Below, piece by piece: positions 11,661 through 24,653 of a stretch of 64,000 nt of DNA. Location: positions 1-64,000 of the forward strand of contig VZRS01007509.1 in the NCBI GenBank assembly GCA_013398055.1. Direction: 5' to 3'. Every line of letters starts with the position of its first letter. The first letter of the stretch is position 1. The DNA is from Ifrita kowaldi. Its lineage: Eukaryota; Chordata; Aves; Passeriformes; Cinclosomatidae. The notes beneath the pieces are model-generated. The model was not told the origin of the DNA and made no database searches. It was given only the letters and a program-made list of their open reading frames with translations. A program made the position numbers and the translations under genes.

Positions 11661-14600
11661 TTTATCAATGGGTTATCACAGTCCCACTTTCACTCTGTTT
11701 CTTTTTCCCAGAAAGGACAGTCTTCAGATTGCCAGAACGGCATCCTTAAAGGGGCAGGTAGAGGAACAGACCTGCAGTAATGACTACAACTCTCTGCTGC
11801 TCTAAAAGGAGGCTGAAATAAAGAAATCTTCTCTCAGCTTTGGCTGTGCTCCCACAGCATTAAGCAGGTGAGTTACCACCCTGACCCAGGAGTGCTGGAA
11901 CGGAGCTGTTTGACAGCTGCTGATTAACCCCTGTGGTCGAGCAGCAGTGATAGGTGCCATACGCACGCCAGACACTTAAACTGTCTCCCCTTGTGCACAC
12001 TGTAGCCTGGAGTATCTGTTTCTGTGAGGCCGCCAATCCAGCATCTGCCACAAATGTCTAGTTCAGAGCAAGGGAACAAAGGGAAGTCCTGGTGACACAT
12101 CTTCCAGCTGCAATCCCAAGGAAGAGTCATAGGAGGACAATAGAGTGCCTCTTCTGCAGTGAATGAATTAGTGTTATTACGAGGCACATAAAATATGCAC
12201 AGGGTTGAATTTCACCCCTGCCAAAGACAAGAAAGAGGCACAAAATATGTCTGATTTTAGTAGACTCTGGAGTTTTGCTCTACAAGGTCCTTCAAGAAAG
12301 TTGTAGTGGGATGAGTGTCATGGCAGTATCTGGTAACAGCATTAACTTCCATTAGAAAATGTGATGTATGTGATGTAGTAGTCACATTCTCCTAGGCTGC
12401 ATTTGCAGGGAGGGAAGGAGAAAAAAAACCAAGAGCCATTATGTCATTTTTACATGGTGACTTCTTGTCTTAGCAAATGAGGAGATCTTTATTCCTTCCA
12501 CTTACTTTTTTTTTTTTTTTTGGTCAGTACAACAGCACTGCCCTATGCAGTCCTCAGTCTCCTATTCCTCTGCTGTGTCGCCTTTCATGTGTATTTGGGG
12601 CTTTTTTCGACAGCTTATTCTCCCTTGGCCCATACCATTTTTTCTCCTTGTCCTCCTCACCTCCACATACACTATTCATTTTTGTTTAAATTGTGCATCC
12701 ATTTTTATTTCCTTCTGTAAAACCATTTACAAAAGAGATGGTATCTAATCCAGAGGTCTGTTCTGTGTATCTTGCTATTTTTAGGAAGTGCTGATAATTT
12801 TTGTAATATGCTTCAGGATGATACTTGTCTTTGAAGCACCAGCTATTCACCTGCTGCCTTCAAAACCCACTCAAGTCATTCCCCAAAGAGTTTTTAACAG
12901 TCACAAATGTGTTACAACTGCCTGTATTTTTGACTGTCTAATTTTATAAGTCACCTGGTTTTCATAAAGTAACCTCTACCCCAAATTTCAGACAGTCTGG
13001 ACATGGGAGCAGAGCAGCAGTGGGGCAATACCAGAGCAGGACAATAAAAAATCTGGGAAGGCAGAGGAGCTCCAGGCACAGACACAAACCAGAGAAGCTG
13101 AAAAGACTGCAGGTCAGAGGGAGGAAAAGGCTGATAAGGACTTGTAGCCCATACAGCAAACACAGGCCAGGGAAACAAAGGCCTTCTCCAGGAAATGAGC
13201 ACAAGTGTTGGAGAGGAAACTTACCTCACACAAAGGCTTTGTATCAGATAGATCTGAGCTGAGCCTCAGAGAGAAAAGCCTGAGGTCTAAAGAAGGGGAA
13301 CCCCACTCAGAAAGCTCTAAAAGAATGGCAGCCTGGAAAGACGGAGCAAACAGCTGGAGTCTGGAAGCAGAGAAGGGACCTAGGGAAGTGGATTAACTTT
13401 CAAGTTTGAGGAAGCCATCTGGAAGACCTTGGATTTTCGTTTAAGTTCTTCATATTTGAAGAATTTCCATTAAAAAAATAAAGAAAGTAAAAAGACATGA
13501 GAAAGGGGAGGAAATTACACAATTACTATAACACAAGAAAAACCTGAGCCAATTTACCAAGCCAAAACAGGTGTGGAGTGACTGGTTTGATCTTTCACAG
13601 CTTGTAGCTTTAGGGCATGAAAGTACATATTAGAAAAAAGAAACAGAAGGAATCATAGGAAGGAGGGTCTTAGGGGGAAATTGGGTCTTGGGGTAGAAAT
13701 GACTGCAGAAGAGGAATAATGGTCAAAATGGGACTGCTTGCTAGAGGAGCCAGAAGAGAGAAGGAGCTTGCATTGGCTGAAGGGTCGGTCAGAATTGAGT
13801 CATCAGCTTTTTTTATCCTAGCAGGAGAGACAGGGCTCAGAGTCTGCCAGTGTGGTGTTAGTACTGGAGACACAAACCCTGAAATTACAGAAGGAGACTT
13901 CAAATCGTTTTACTTTGTTTATTCCTTGACTTGGGGAAAAAGCACCTGGTCATTACACGCTATTCTGTTTATCTTCTCCCCCTTTAACAAGTTGCTGTAA
14001 TTTGTGATTCATTAGTGTGATAGGAAAGGAAATTTTCTCAGGTGTCTGGGCTGGGGCTCAAACCAATCTTCACAACAGTCCTTCACAGATAATCAAAGCC
14101 AGCCCTTATGGCTGCCATCCAGGGCCCCCCAGAAATACTGTATGAAACCTGAGAGTACTTCTATGGTTTGCTTGGCTGCTGGAAAAAAGCTGCAGCTGCA
14201 TTAAGCACTGTGAAACACCTGTCCCCAAAAAACCTGCTCCCAAAAGTCCCAGTTGTGGGAAATGACACGGTCCACAATTCTGCCCAGGATCAAACTTTAT
14301 TCAAAGAAGTACAAGAAAACAGTGCTAGTTCAGCCGAAGTAGAGAATGAAAAGGATGTAATGGAAGAAGAGGAAACCAGGAACAGGCAGATTTTAGAAAA
14401 AGAGAGGTTAGCCCAGTAAGATCTGAAGGCTGCAGATTATTTCTTCAAAATATAAACTGAAGCTTCTGAGTATAGGTTTTGCAAAGTGTAGTCAACCTGT
14501 GGCAGTTTATTGTTTTTCTGAGAAAGCTTCTTTGTGTCCTTGTGTTTTTTCTACAACAGATATTTATAGAAATTGTAGTCATACGGTTGCTAAAAGCACT

Positions 14601-15790
14601 TCCTGTAAATTACATAAAGGTCTGTCTCCCTTCCAGTATCACAAGGACCTGTTCACAAGCTTCCCAGTAATTTTGAGACCTTTTTTTTACAGAATAGAAA
14701 AGCTCTCTGACTGTTACCATACACTGTCCATGTGCTCAAGGAAAACACTTGCCCCTAGGAGACAGTCACTGGCAGAGAGTAGCTGGAATAGTAACTGCGA
14801 GTGGTTCGCGTTGTCAGTGGTGGTTTTGTTGTTGGGATTTTCAGATCTATAAAATGCTTTCTTGAGCTGCTTTTTCTTCTGAAGTTATTTTTTCAGATTC
14901 ACCAGGATACTCTGTGTTGCTCATTTTCCCTGGACAAAAGTGCCTGTGATTGTGGCCTCTCTTTAGTATCCATCAAAATGTTGTGTGCTTCCACTCAGTG
15001 TTTTCATAGTAAAGTAGCTGTGTATCCTCTGTTTAGATCTGGGCTGTGTTCACCTTTATGGATGAGAACACCCTGGCATATTCCCAGCAAAACTAGATAG
15101 TTTAGAACACAGAACATTCTGAAATAAAGCTAAAGTGCCTGGGTTAATTTTATATCCAACTGAGCATAAAATGGTTGATTGTAGTGTTCAAGAGGAAAAC
15201 ATGAGATTAAAGAATTGATCTAATCTGCATTGTAGTTTGTTAGAAAACATCACGTATTTTAGTAGGCCTAAACATGCACATTGCCTGGAGTTCAAAGGAA
15301 GATGAGATCCAAGCAAAAGGTTTAAAAATGTGGAGAGCACAGTTGCATAGTAAACAATCCCATGAGCTCATGCTGTGCCCTTTCTTTGCCTGCCTTTGAT
15401 GTTGGGGCTCCTGTTTTAATTGTACAGACTTGGTCCTGCTGGTTGTGAATTTGGTGGGAAGACCTCTCATCGACTTTGATTGTGCAAAAAAGTTACTTTA
15501 GATTCTCACACGGCTTTTTGGAACAATGAGGCAGTTTTGTACTTTTACTGTGTGATGGAATCCTAAACTCCCCAGAGTAGGAAGGAAACAGAACCAGGGC
15601 TATGTTGCACTGGCTTTCTGCTCCCAGGCACAGGAGGAGCTGCACCCCTATTTTCCATCTGCTGTCCTTTTTCCTCTCTTCACCAAAATGCCAAAAGGAG
15701 ATGAGCAATGGAGCAAAAGGATCAGTGGGGGTACAAGGGGAAGGAGCAAAGGAAGGATGGGGGGAGAGGACTGTATTGGGTTGAAATAGC
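11661..15790. other. Intergenic, one coding-like ORF inside
   Basis: No repeat family is recognised here. The only open frame with protein-like composition is at 14153-14419 and is listed separately. Around 13010-13400 the sequence is purine-rich and gives short overlapping open frames without recognisable motifs. Confidence 0.5.
14153..14419 (+). other. Unidentified coding-like ORF, possible exon or pseudogene fragment
   Basis: An open frame runs from just after a TGA at 14150-14152 to a TAA at 14417-14419, with no ATG in its first part. The second half is strongly charged and looks like a helix or coiled coil (ENEKDVMEEEETRNRQILEK), preceded by a lysine- and proline-containing stretch (SPKNLLPKVPVVGND). 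Such composition is uncommon in chance frames of AT-rich DNA. I cannot assign a family. The flanks show no strong splice acceptor, and the nearest donor-like site (AGAG/GTTAGC near 14405) is weak. It could be a relic of a processed copy, a diverged exon or chance. Confidence 0.3.
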
Positions 15791-15791
15791 A

Positions 15792-15915
15792 CCATAGAAT
15801 CTTAGAGCGGTTTAGGTTGTAAGGGAGCTTTGAAGTCCATGGCCCCTGCAATGAGCAGGGACATCCTGAACTAGATCAGGTTGCTGAAAGCCCCATTCAA
15901 CCTGACCTTGACTGT
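15792..15915 (-). mobile_element. CR1 3' terminal fragment
   Basis: The plus strand reads CCATAGAATCTTAGAGCGG, TTTAGGTTGTAAGGGAGC, then AGATCAGGTTGCTGAAAGCC and CCCATTCAACCTGACCTTGA. This is a diverged antisense CR1 3' end. It may extend weakly to about 15975. Confidence 0.8.
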
Positions 15916-18900
15916 GTCATGGTGGTGGCAGAGAGGAGGTGGTTCTGATGCCTCCCACACTGTGCTGATGTTGTAGCACAGTATTTTTGAGGGGAAATGG
16001 GATACGACTTCCTGAAATTCAATGTCACCCATTGTGGATATAAAGCTGCCTTCTTCTTATCAAAGGTGTGTTATTAGTTCTTATGCAGAGAGCCATGAAC
16101 ACAAGATGTGTGATATACTGCCTACATGTCCTAATTGCTAGAGAAGGATTTTCATACCAAGCTTCCCCCAGGAAAGGAAGGAAAAATAACACAGAAAAAA
16201 ATGGAAATAACTTCCCTTGTCCAGCTTCCATCTTCCTCAGCTCTCTCATATTCAGAAAAGAACAACTTCCCTTGAATTTGACTCTGTCTGTGAATCAGAC
16301 TCCTGCCAGCAGCCACTTCCAAAGGTGATATCCACTAAATGAGTAATCCCTGACGTGAGAGCCTGTGGCAATTATTAACTGAGGAGAAAAACCATCTGAG
16401 GCTACTCACAAGAGCAGACAAAGGGAAATTTGCCCTAATCAGTACAGATTGTTTTAAATTAAGGGTTACAGTGCTATGAAAAAGATTTAGAAAGTGCCAG
16501 TGGAGGCCAATATGTACCAGCCTTGGCCCTGTCTGCTGCCATCATTTTCCCACAGGAGGCAGAAAGCGGTGGACCCAAGCAAGGAGCCCAGGGAAGTCTA
16601 CAATGTCTTGAGCAGGAGCTGCAGGCACCAGGGAATGGAGAAGCACTCAGAGGGAGGGGAGCTGAGGGGCTGCGAGCATTACACAGCTCATTATGGCTTC
16701 GACAACGTCTGGCAGCATCATACACTTCTAATTGAATTTGGAATTGAGATGATTTCCCAACACATTGTTTTGCTCTTGAAACCTCTCCCTCAATTCCCCT
16801 TTTGCTAATTTATTAACAAATTAGGGTGTTTGCTGTAGCAGATGAAGCAACTTGCATTCACAGCTGCACAACACTGGTTTAAAAATAGTAACAAGAAATG
16901 TAATAGCTCAAATACAGGGTGTCTACTTGGAGAGTAAACATGTCTTCAGTGTTAGTTCAGCTTTTAAAACAAACTTGGTAATTGCTTCCAGAGGTAAAAT
17001 ATTTGCAAGCTATTATTACAGCACACTTTCATTAAAGGGAAGGAAACACAGTTGTCTCTTTGGAGCAGGCAGACAGGAACAGAGAAAGCTGTGCTCCATA
17101 ATTAATCTTCAAGAGCTGTCAGGTCCCTCTACCTCTGACAACTCAACATTAAAACCTTACCAGTGGAGCATTCATCCATGCTGCTTTTTCCCAAGCCAGC
17201 AAAAGAGGTTGTGAATTTGTTAATTAATTTCTGGGAAACACCATGGGTATCTTTGAGAGCAAATAGCGCAGGGAGATGCAAAATGTCTTGAGCAGAGGAT
17301 ATAAACCTGCAAGTGATTTCAGGGTTTGAATACGGTATATTCTTCAAAAGCAGTGGAAGGGGAGGGATTGTGCCAGCTAGCTCATGTTCTTACACAGAGA
17401 CATGTTTTTTCTTGAAAGTGGCTGTTTCGCATCAGAGCCTCTGATCCTGCAGCTGCTAAAATTGACAGCCAGCTTCTTCACAGCAGGATGGGTCGGATTG
17501 GGTACTGTCTGGAGATAACAGAGGCAGCACTTTGCTTTCTAGAGATTTCTTTAGGGTTATGCAATAGAACATATCACTGGCTTTTGTTGTTCACAGAAAT
17601 ATCCCTCACAGACAGCAGCGTTTCTGATCATGGTTTTAGTTCAACTTCTCCTGTCCTTGACATAATTTGGAACAATTTTGCACTAAAAATAACCAGGCAG
17701 GAAAAAATAACCAAAACAAAGAACTCAAGCAAAACGTAAATCTACACTGTTTCCGTCTGAAGGGATAATAATATGGTGATATGGCAGCAGGCCACAGCAG
17801 TAAATTGCCCCATATCTGCACTGCACACATGCTGCATCAGAATGGCACATTTCTGTTCACAGGAGCACAACCTAAAATTAACTACCAGCAGCTCCATACC
17901 ACAGCAAGATCAGCTAAAATTGTGATGTTTAAAAAATGAAGAGCCTCACTAGCACAGAGGACATCTGAAGCACACAGCCTGCTTTGGAGCTTCTAGCATT
18001 TTCAGTGGGAATGCAGTACATGTGAATCGCAGGGTTACTCACATGTTTTACAGTAAACACTGGTCTGGATTAAACCTCTGTGGACTTAATTTTTGGCCAA
18101 GGGCTACTTAGAATTTAGAAATTGGATTCACTCCAGTTGTCTAACATACACTCTGATGTTGTGATCCCACATGCACAGCCAGGGGCAATGCCTACCTTTT
18201 GTAGGAACCCCACTGCCCAGATCTCTTGCCCAGGAGGAAGACTTCATATTACAGCTGCAGTTTTTTCTGAAATGCTTTGAATCCCCACATTACTGTACTC
18301 TAATTAACAAGATTATCTCAGCAAAGACTCTACTTCCACCTCTGTTAAGGTAAGGCCCCTATGGGCCCATAAACATCCATGGCATGCAGCCCTTTTTCTG
18401 ACTGGGAGGGTGTTTATTTGGGGCTGGAGCCCCTTAGGGAATTGCCTGCTGGATTTTTATGTGAATCTGTAAAGCCATCATTTGGCAAAAAACAAAGAGA
18501 GACTTTCAGAAAGCTCCTACCCTTGTGAGCATCTTGCTGGTGGTCACCATCCCGACATTGGTTTGGAAACTTCCCCATTCAGCCCACAGAGAATTTGGGC
18601 ATTGTGAATTCTGCCCCTGAAGTGCCTGTTGCTACCATCTGCCTTGCAGATCTGTCTGAGGAACCTGCTGTGGAAAGGAAACAAAGATCTTCAGAGTTCC
18701 AGACTATTGCCCCTGTTTCTGCCATCTTCCACCCTCTTGTGCACAGGTTCAAAGAAAAAACCGCGTAGGAAGATATTCTTTGACCGGGAGCAGCACCATA
18801 TGGTTACCCTGGTTCTCTGGCATTCTTTAGTACTCAGAAGGAGCCTTTGTTCAGAGGAGGGAAATTTTATAATGATTGTCCACAAGGATTTCCAACAATC

Positions 18901-21900
18901 AGAACTCATGATCCACAGGGATTATTTGTAGTTGATAGTGAAAGGTGTCTTATTTGTCCTGCTACAGAGGAAGCTCAGTGACTCACTGTTTGAGGTATAA
19001 CAATGATTTTTGCCAGATCAACTTTCCACAAAGGAGAGCATTTAGTGTAAACAAATCACTTACTGTGGAGCAGGACTGGTTTGCAGTGCAAGAGAGGACA
19101 GAATTTACTGCAGCAAACACAAGTTGGAATAGTTTAGTCACGTGGGACTGCAAAACATCAGTGCAAGTGTAACTTCTGTAATTTAAGTTGATTATTCTAT
19201 CTCCCTTCACAGTGTACAAGAAGAACAGATCTTTTCCTCTTTTCAGGAGTATTTTTACATTTAAGGGTTGTTAAAATCTTTTCTAGCTGTTCTCATTTCT
19301 AAAATTGTCTAGAAATTTCTAGAAATTAATTCATTGGCTACATCATTTCTGAACTGTTTTTCCCAGACCAAGAACATGTATTTCATCTGCAGCCTTGTCA
19401 ATGCTATCTAGACTGGCAAGAATATTTCAGCATCTAACTGGTGGAACAAACTGATTGTCTACAAACCTGCCTTGGCTTTTCTTAATTAGATGTTTCCTGC
19501 ATTTTACAAACACTGTTCTGTTATTTTTTCAGAAAATGCAATCAGATTGATTAGTGACAATACTGATGCACCTCCCTTCCTTCTTTTCTGAAAAGTTACC
19601 CTGATTGCTCTTCTCCAGTGCCCTGGAGCCTCATCTGTCCTCATTGCCTGCTTGGGGAGGATCACTAACATCTCATCCTGCTTACAGCAGCTACTTAAGT
19701 GTTTTAAATAAACTTCCTTTTTTTAAGTGACTACTGAGGGAAAAAAGTCCTTAAACCTGTCACCCATTATTATTTCTCCTTTCCAATCACATGTTGGACT
19801 AACTCATCTTTTGTATCTTTGGAGAATGTCCTCATGTTATTTTTCATTCCATTTCCTTATTGTATCTCATTCTGCTCTTCATTTTTGCCCCTGTGATTAT
19901 AGTAGTCATAGGAATTCATGATGCCCAAACCCATTCGATTCAGGACTTCTGTCACTCAAGGCAGTAGCTTAGCTTTTCTCTGACAGATAACAGTAAGAAA
20001 ATACCCTTTAACTGAAATACCACAGATTTTTTTGCAGTGATATCTCTTCATTTCTATGAATAGACATGCAAGAGAGGAAAAATTTGAAAGCACTGAAAGC
20101 ACACTTTATTCTGTTTGAATACCTGAAACCTAACTGTATGATTAAACAGCTGCTCTAGCAAAGGTTGGATAAATCCAAACTCAAATATTTTCTGAGTATT
20201 TTCTGAATGTTTTCCAGCTAGCCAGGAAACAGTTCTGAAGTGTTTCCATAACACTGTTTTTCTCTGTTATTTTTTATTTCTGCTGTTTAATATGTTTTTA
20301 TTTAAACAGAATTCAGAGTTTTGACAGTAGTTTTTTGCAACATTTCTTTAAGCATGATTCAAAGCACAAAGTGAGCCTGTTCCAAAATGAACAAAAATGT
20401 AAAAGGCCAGATGCTTGACTGCCTTTGTGAGCTGAGGGCAAAGCTTGAGCCACCTGGTATTTACCAGTTTTATTGCTGCACAGTGCCCATCTTTAAAATC
20501 CTCTTCAATCATTAACTGATCTCTCACAGTTCAGCAATGCAGGTAAAGTTCTTTCCTCCTGCCTGGCAGGAAAAGACAAAATGATACAGTGAGTTGAAGA
20601 GGACAGAGGGAGTTGCCATCAGTGCCCCTATTCAGACCATGATTTAATTATGATGGTAAAAATGGCTGCATCTTCCCTTTTAGTCAATGAGTCATCCATC
20701 TCTTTCACATTTTCTCATCTATATTGCACATCTTTGTCCTCTTGCTTTTTACAAAGAAATTGGGGTTTTTTTCCATCTACTGGGTCTCTACTTTCCCTGT
20801 GAAAGCTGTGGTGTAGGGGAAAGGATCCTGTGTCTTGCTCTGGGATAATCTGTGCATTTCTCGGCAGACAATCAGGTAAAAAAGCAAAGCAGAGAGCTTT
20901 GTCACAAGACAGAGTCTGAGTGTTTGGTTACTTGGAAAATTTTTTTATTGTTTCTAGGGGATTTTTTTCCACATCTCTTCTTGGGAATGTTTCACTTAGG
21001 CTGCCCTTTAGTCCAGGGAGAGAATAGGAACCCATTATATGAAAGGCTGAGGTTTGATGTTACAGCTATTCACAGGAAAGTGGGACTTTCCTTTTATTGT
21101 TCACAACAAACATTTTCCTTCATGAGAAGCATAATAGAAAGGCAGGTCTGAAGTTAGGAGAAAAAAGTGTTTTGCCCAACTTTAATCAGATATGAATTGC
21201 TTGTGAAGTTTTACAAGAAATATATTGTTTGAGCTAAAGAACACCAGCTGATACTTCCTTTCCTTTTTGGATGCATCATTACAAAATAAATATGGGAAAA
21301 GATAAAGTGTAAGTATTTTAATGTTCCACAAAAAGAACCCCAAAAAAACCCAACCAAAAAAACCCAACCAAAAAAGCCCCTAAAACCAACAAAAAAACCT
21401 GTCAAAAATAACTAATAACTTGTGGTGCTGTGTCTCTGCAAATGGTCTGTCTCTGCTCAGGGGTGAACTGCTCTGTTCCTGGGTCTGTAGCACCTCTGCG
21501 TGGGCTGAGCCAAGAAAAGTGATCCCTCATCTCTGCTTGCAGGATTCACTGCTAACCCGGGATCCTTTCCCACCTGCTTGGCAGCTCTGTCATGAAACGT
21601 CCTAGAGGTGTCCATGCTAACCCTTTAACTGCCAGTTTTCCATCATCTAGTAGAAATAAATCCCTGTGCTTTTCAGAACCAAACATGACCCAGAACATAA
21701 AAATTTTAGTGCTTTCCAAGCCTGGAGTTGTGTTAGTCACAGGCATAGCTTGATCCATTCCCACCACAGCCCCTCCTCAAGTTCTCCCTAGAGAATAATG
21801 GGTATTTCCTCATGCTGACACTGAGAACCTCCTGAGCCAGGGAAATGATGCAGAAGGAGCAGGAGAACCTTGGGCTCCTCATGCCCAAACTCCGTTCTCC

Positions 21901-23745
21901 AGCTTCTTCTTCACCCATGCTCCCAGGTGTCTCATGAGAGTAGCTGAGTTTTGTTTTCCAGCTGCAACCACTCTGGATCAGGGTCACAAAGCTGTGTCTC
22001 TGGGACTGTTCCTCCTTTCTGGCAGAAGCCATATCCCTACATGATGCTCACCCAGGGTGTGCAACACTCAGAATTTACAGGATTGCTGAGCTTCAGCTGA
22101 TGAACACCAAGTCCCTTGGCAAGAGCTCTGATCTGAGCAGTCTGAATTCTGAACTATTCAATCACCATTTCTGTAAAGCAGGTATTTTCTATATTATACA
22201 AGATGAGCTCTCTTTCTCTGCATGCCCCATGTCTGCATAAGGTGTTTATGAAGCACAGAGCAGTCTTTTCAGCAGGTCTTGGGCTTTGTCTTCATACAAG
22301 CTGACTCTGAAATACACTAAAGTTTTACATGTTCTGTATTAATTAAGGGAGGGTCCATGAATGGACATGTTTCTTTCAAAATAAACTGAATTGCCAGCAA
22401 ACAAGGAAATAGCCTGTACGGGAAGGTTGCTAGAGGGGAAGAATAAAGCAGATCTAATTTAGGCAGATACGGAAAGGTGAAGCGTGGAGGTGTGAAGAGC
22501 CATGCTAGACCTATATTCCTGGAAAGCCAATCTCTATACTGGAGAAAAATCCATGGGGAATTATACAACTAATGCATGATATGCTGAAGAAAGAAGAGAT
22601 AATAAAAGATAAATTGACTGTGTGACCACAGGAAATAAAACTAGTCAGTGCTCAGATTAAAGCAGTGCTTCAGCCCCATGTTTCAGCAGGAGCTGTTGGC
22701 AGGTGTGTATTTGGGTTCATTTCAGCAGCATGCTTGAAATCATGAGTCTACTGTATAATGTAAAAGGGGAGAAAATTACTTCAAGAAAATAATATCTAAA
22801 AAAATTGTCCTAGTTTTTCCTCAGTGACCAAAGTGAAATTTCACAGGACTTATTCTTCGTTTGAAATTTTTTACCAACTATCTGTGTCATATCTTGCATG
22901 GGTTGTTCTTCAGCCATCTATTGGATAGTCCTGTCATACAGAGTAACACACTGGTAAAGTTCTTGGTTTAGTGGTTATATTAAATAAAAAATAAGCACTT
23001 ATTATTCAGACCATCTACATATGCCAGTGGTGCAGAAGGATTTGGGCTACATTGACAGCTGATGGTAAAGTTTGCATCATACACAGAAATTCGCTTTTAC
23101 AAGTTTATGAAATTTTGTAATCTTTCTAACATGTATGTTCTGGAATAACAGAGTCAAGTGAAATTGGAAGCCAATGAACCTCAAAAGAGCATTAAAAACA
23201 TTATTCTTTTTTAGTTTTAAAATAATTTTCTTATTCATAATGATTTAATAAATTCATGCCAAAGATTAAATTGCACTAATTACATAATTTTTTAATTAAA
23301 CCTTTTTTAACTATAATCTAACAAAGTATAATTAATGCTGGCATGCACAACCCTTAATTAACCACAGTGTTTTTACAGAACCTGATGTTTTTAATGAGAA
23401 ATTTCTTGCAGGAATATTAAAGTTCCTGTAATGTAGGAAAGATCCTATGTTAAGGAAGTGCATGAATAATTTGCCTTCCAGCATTGCTCTCTAGCAGGAC
23501 GTGTTTCTCTCTGTGCATCCTTTCCTATGTGTAAATATTGGGAAAGCTCTCCAAGCAAAACTAGAGGCACAGAGTTAGCCTCGTGCCAAAATTTCTTTCC
23601 ATGTGATCACAACTCCACTTAGGAGGGCACTTGGACATATTTGCGCATCAGGCCCAGCAGGAGGGTTGGTCCACAAAGCTCAGTCTGCTCATTGTCTACA
23701 ATGATGTCACATTACTTCAAAAAACACATCCAAAACCAGGTCAAA
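15916..23745. other. Intergenic, repeat-poor, AT-rich
   Basis: This is about 7.8 kb in which I recognise no gene and no CR1 or LTR. Open frames are all short (about 120 codons or fewer) and featureless. It contains an A/C-rich low-complexity tract at 21328-21402 and a very AT-rich, TAATTA-containing block at about 23190-23370. Confidence 0.55.
21328..21402. repeat. A/C-rich low-complexity repeat
   Basis: An irregular repeat of AAAAAAACCCAACC-like units, with runs of A separated by CCC or CCAACC. On the minus strand it yields a spurious glycine/phenylalanine/tryptophan-rich open frame. Confidence 0.75.
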
Positions 23746-23957
23746 TGTTGCGGTGGCTCAGTTCAGATCGGGGCCGGACCAAATCACCTGGGTCCATTTC
23801 CCCGCCCACGATAGTGGGGCGGAGGAAAGCTCCGTGACGAGCTCGGAGGAGGACACGCCCGTCTAAGGAGCACAAACCCCTGGGCGGTGTTTTGAGCCCG
23901 CACTCTCCTCCCCCTGATCTTACTATTTCCAGAAAGTTCTGTTAACTACGATTCTCG

Positions 23958-24159
23958 ATTGGTTAGTTGCCCTATGTTTATTCATAAACCCTGTTAAATA
24001 GTCAATTATGGTCTAGAAGTTTCTCTCGCTCTCGGTTCTCCATTGGTTCACAAGTTAAAGTCCCACCTTTTACAAATGCTGATTGGTTGTATGTCACTCC
24101 CCGTCTTCCCGTGATTGGTTCCTTCCCAACTCCGCCCTGAGATTCTCTGTCGTATAAAA
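23958..24159 (+). promoter_or_regulatory. LTR U3 promoter: four inverted CCAAT boxes and TATA box
   Basis: ATTGGTT occurs at 23958, 24042, 24082 and 24114, and GTATAAAA at 24152-24159. The spacing and order match a retroviral U3 promoter, predicting initiation near 24180-24190. NF-Y binding to inverted CCAAT boxes is known for many promoters; activity here is inferred. Confidence 0.65.
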
Positions 24160-24227
24160 CCCTGTGTAACGGACCCACTTTGCCTCTTTTGGACCCCTTC
24201 TCCTGGCCCCGCACATCCCAGTTTTCT

Positions 24228-24233
24228 AATAAA
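24228..24233 (+). terminator. LTR polyadenylation signal AATAAA
   Basis: A canonical AATAAA lies about 70 bases after the LTR TATA box, as expected at the end of an R region. A TTTCCTTCTTTGCCTT pyrimidine-rich stretch follows in the presumed U5. Confidence 0.6.
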
Positions 24234-24446
24234 CCCACACCTGTCCATCAAAAGAGGACTTCCTTTCCTTCTTTGCCTTCACCGAGTCGCCGTTTACTAC
24301 CAGCCTCAGCCCGACCCGTAACAAAAGCGGTGCGCTGCAGGCATTGAACTTTCAGGCACAAGCCAACGCCGCTTTCTTTTCTCTCTGGCTGTGGACATTG
24401 TTGCCTCTTGCCAGGGCCACCGGGCGGCCCAGAGGTCAGGCGGCAA

Positions 24447-24653
24447 CAGTCAAACTTCAGACCTCACAAGAACTCCCCTTAGGAAGGGAGCATTTGGCAA
24501 AAAACTTCCATATTTTCCCTTGGTGTCTTGGTCATGGCTCTCATTCAAAAAGNCAGTCAAACTTCAGACCTCACAAGAACTCCCCTTAGGAAGGGAGCAT
24601 TTGGCAAAAAACTTCCATATTTTCCCTTGGTGTCTTGGTCATGGCTCTCATTC
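24447..24653. repeat. Perfect 100-bp direct duplication around a single N (probable assembly artefact)
   Basis: Bases 24447-24546 and 24554-24653 are identical over 100 bases as read. They are separated by AAAAAG and one N at 24553. A single N between exact repeats is typical of two contig ends that overlap but were not merged. The true genome probably has one copy. Confidence 0.85.

Larger units (their letters stand above)
23746..24323 (+). mobile_element. Solo LTR of an endogenous retrovirus
   Basis: The segment starts TGTTGCGG and ends CCGTAACA, an imperfect (7 of 8) terminal inverted repeat of the TG...CA type, giving a 578-bp LTR. Inside it has four ATTGGTT (inverted CCAAT) motifs, a TATA box, and an AATAAA 70 bases further on, in the right U3-R-U5 order for the plus strand. 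CpG content is higher than in the flanks. No primer-binding-site-like TGG follows the 3' end, and no purine tract or viral coding sequence precedes the 5' end, so I infer a solo LTR. I find no convincing target-site duplication. The retrovirus class is not assigned; CCAAT-rich U3 regions are common in ERV1/gamma-like LTRs. Confidence 0.78.

Noticed and set aside
23746..24653. A complete provirus starting at the 23746 LTR
   Set aside because: No primer binding site, gag, pol or env sequence follows the LTR, and no second LTR is found in the window.
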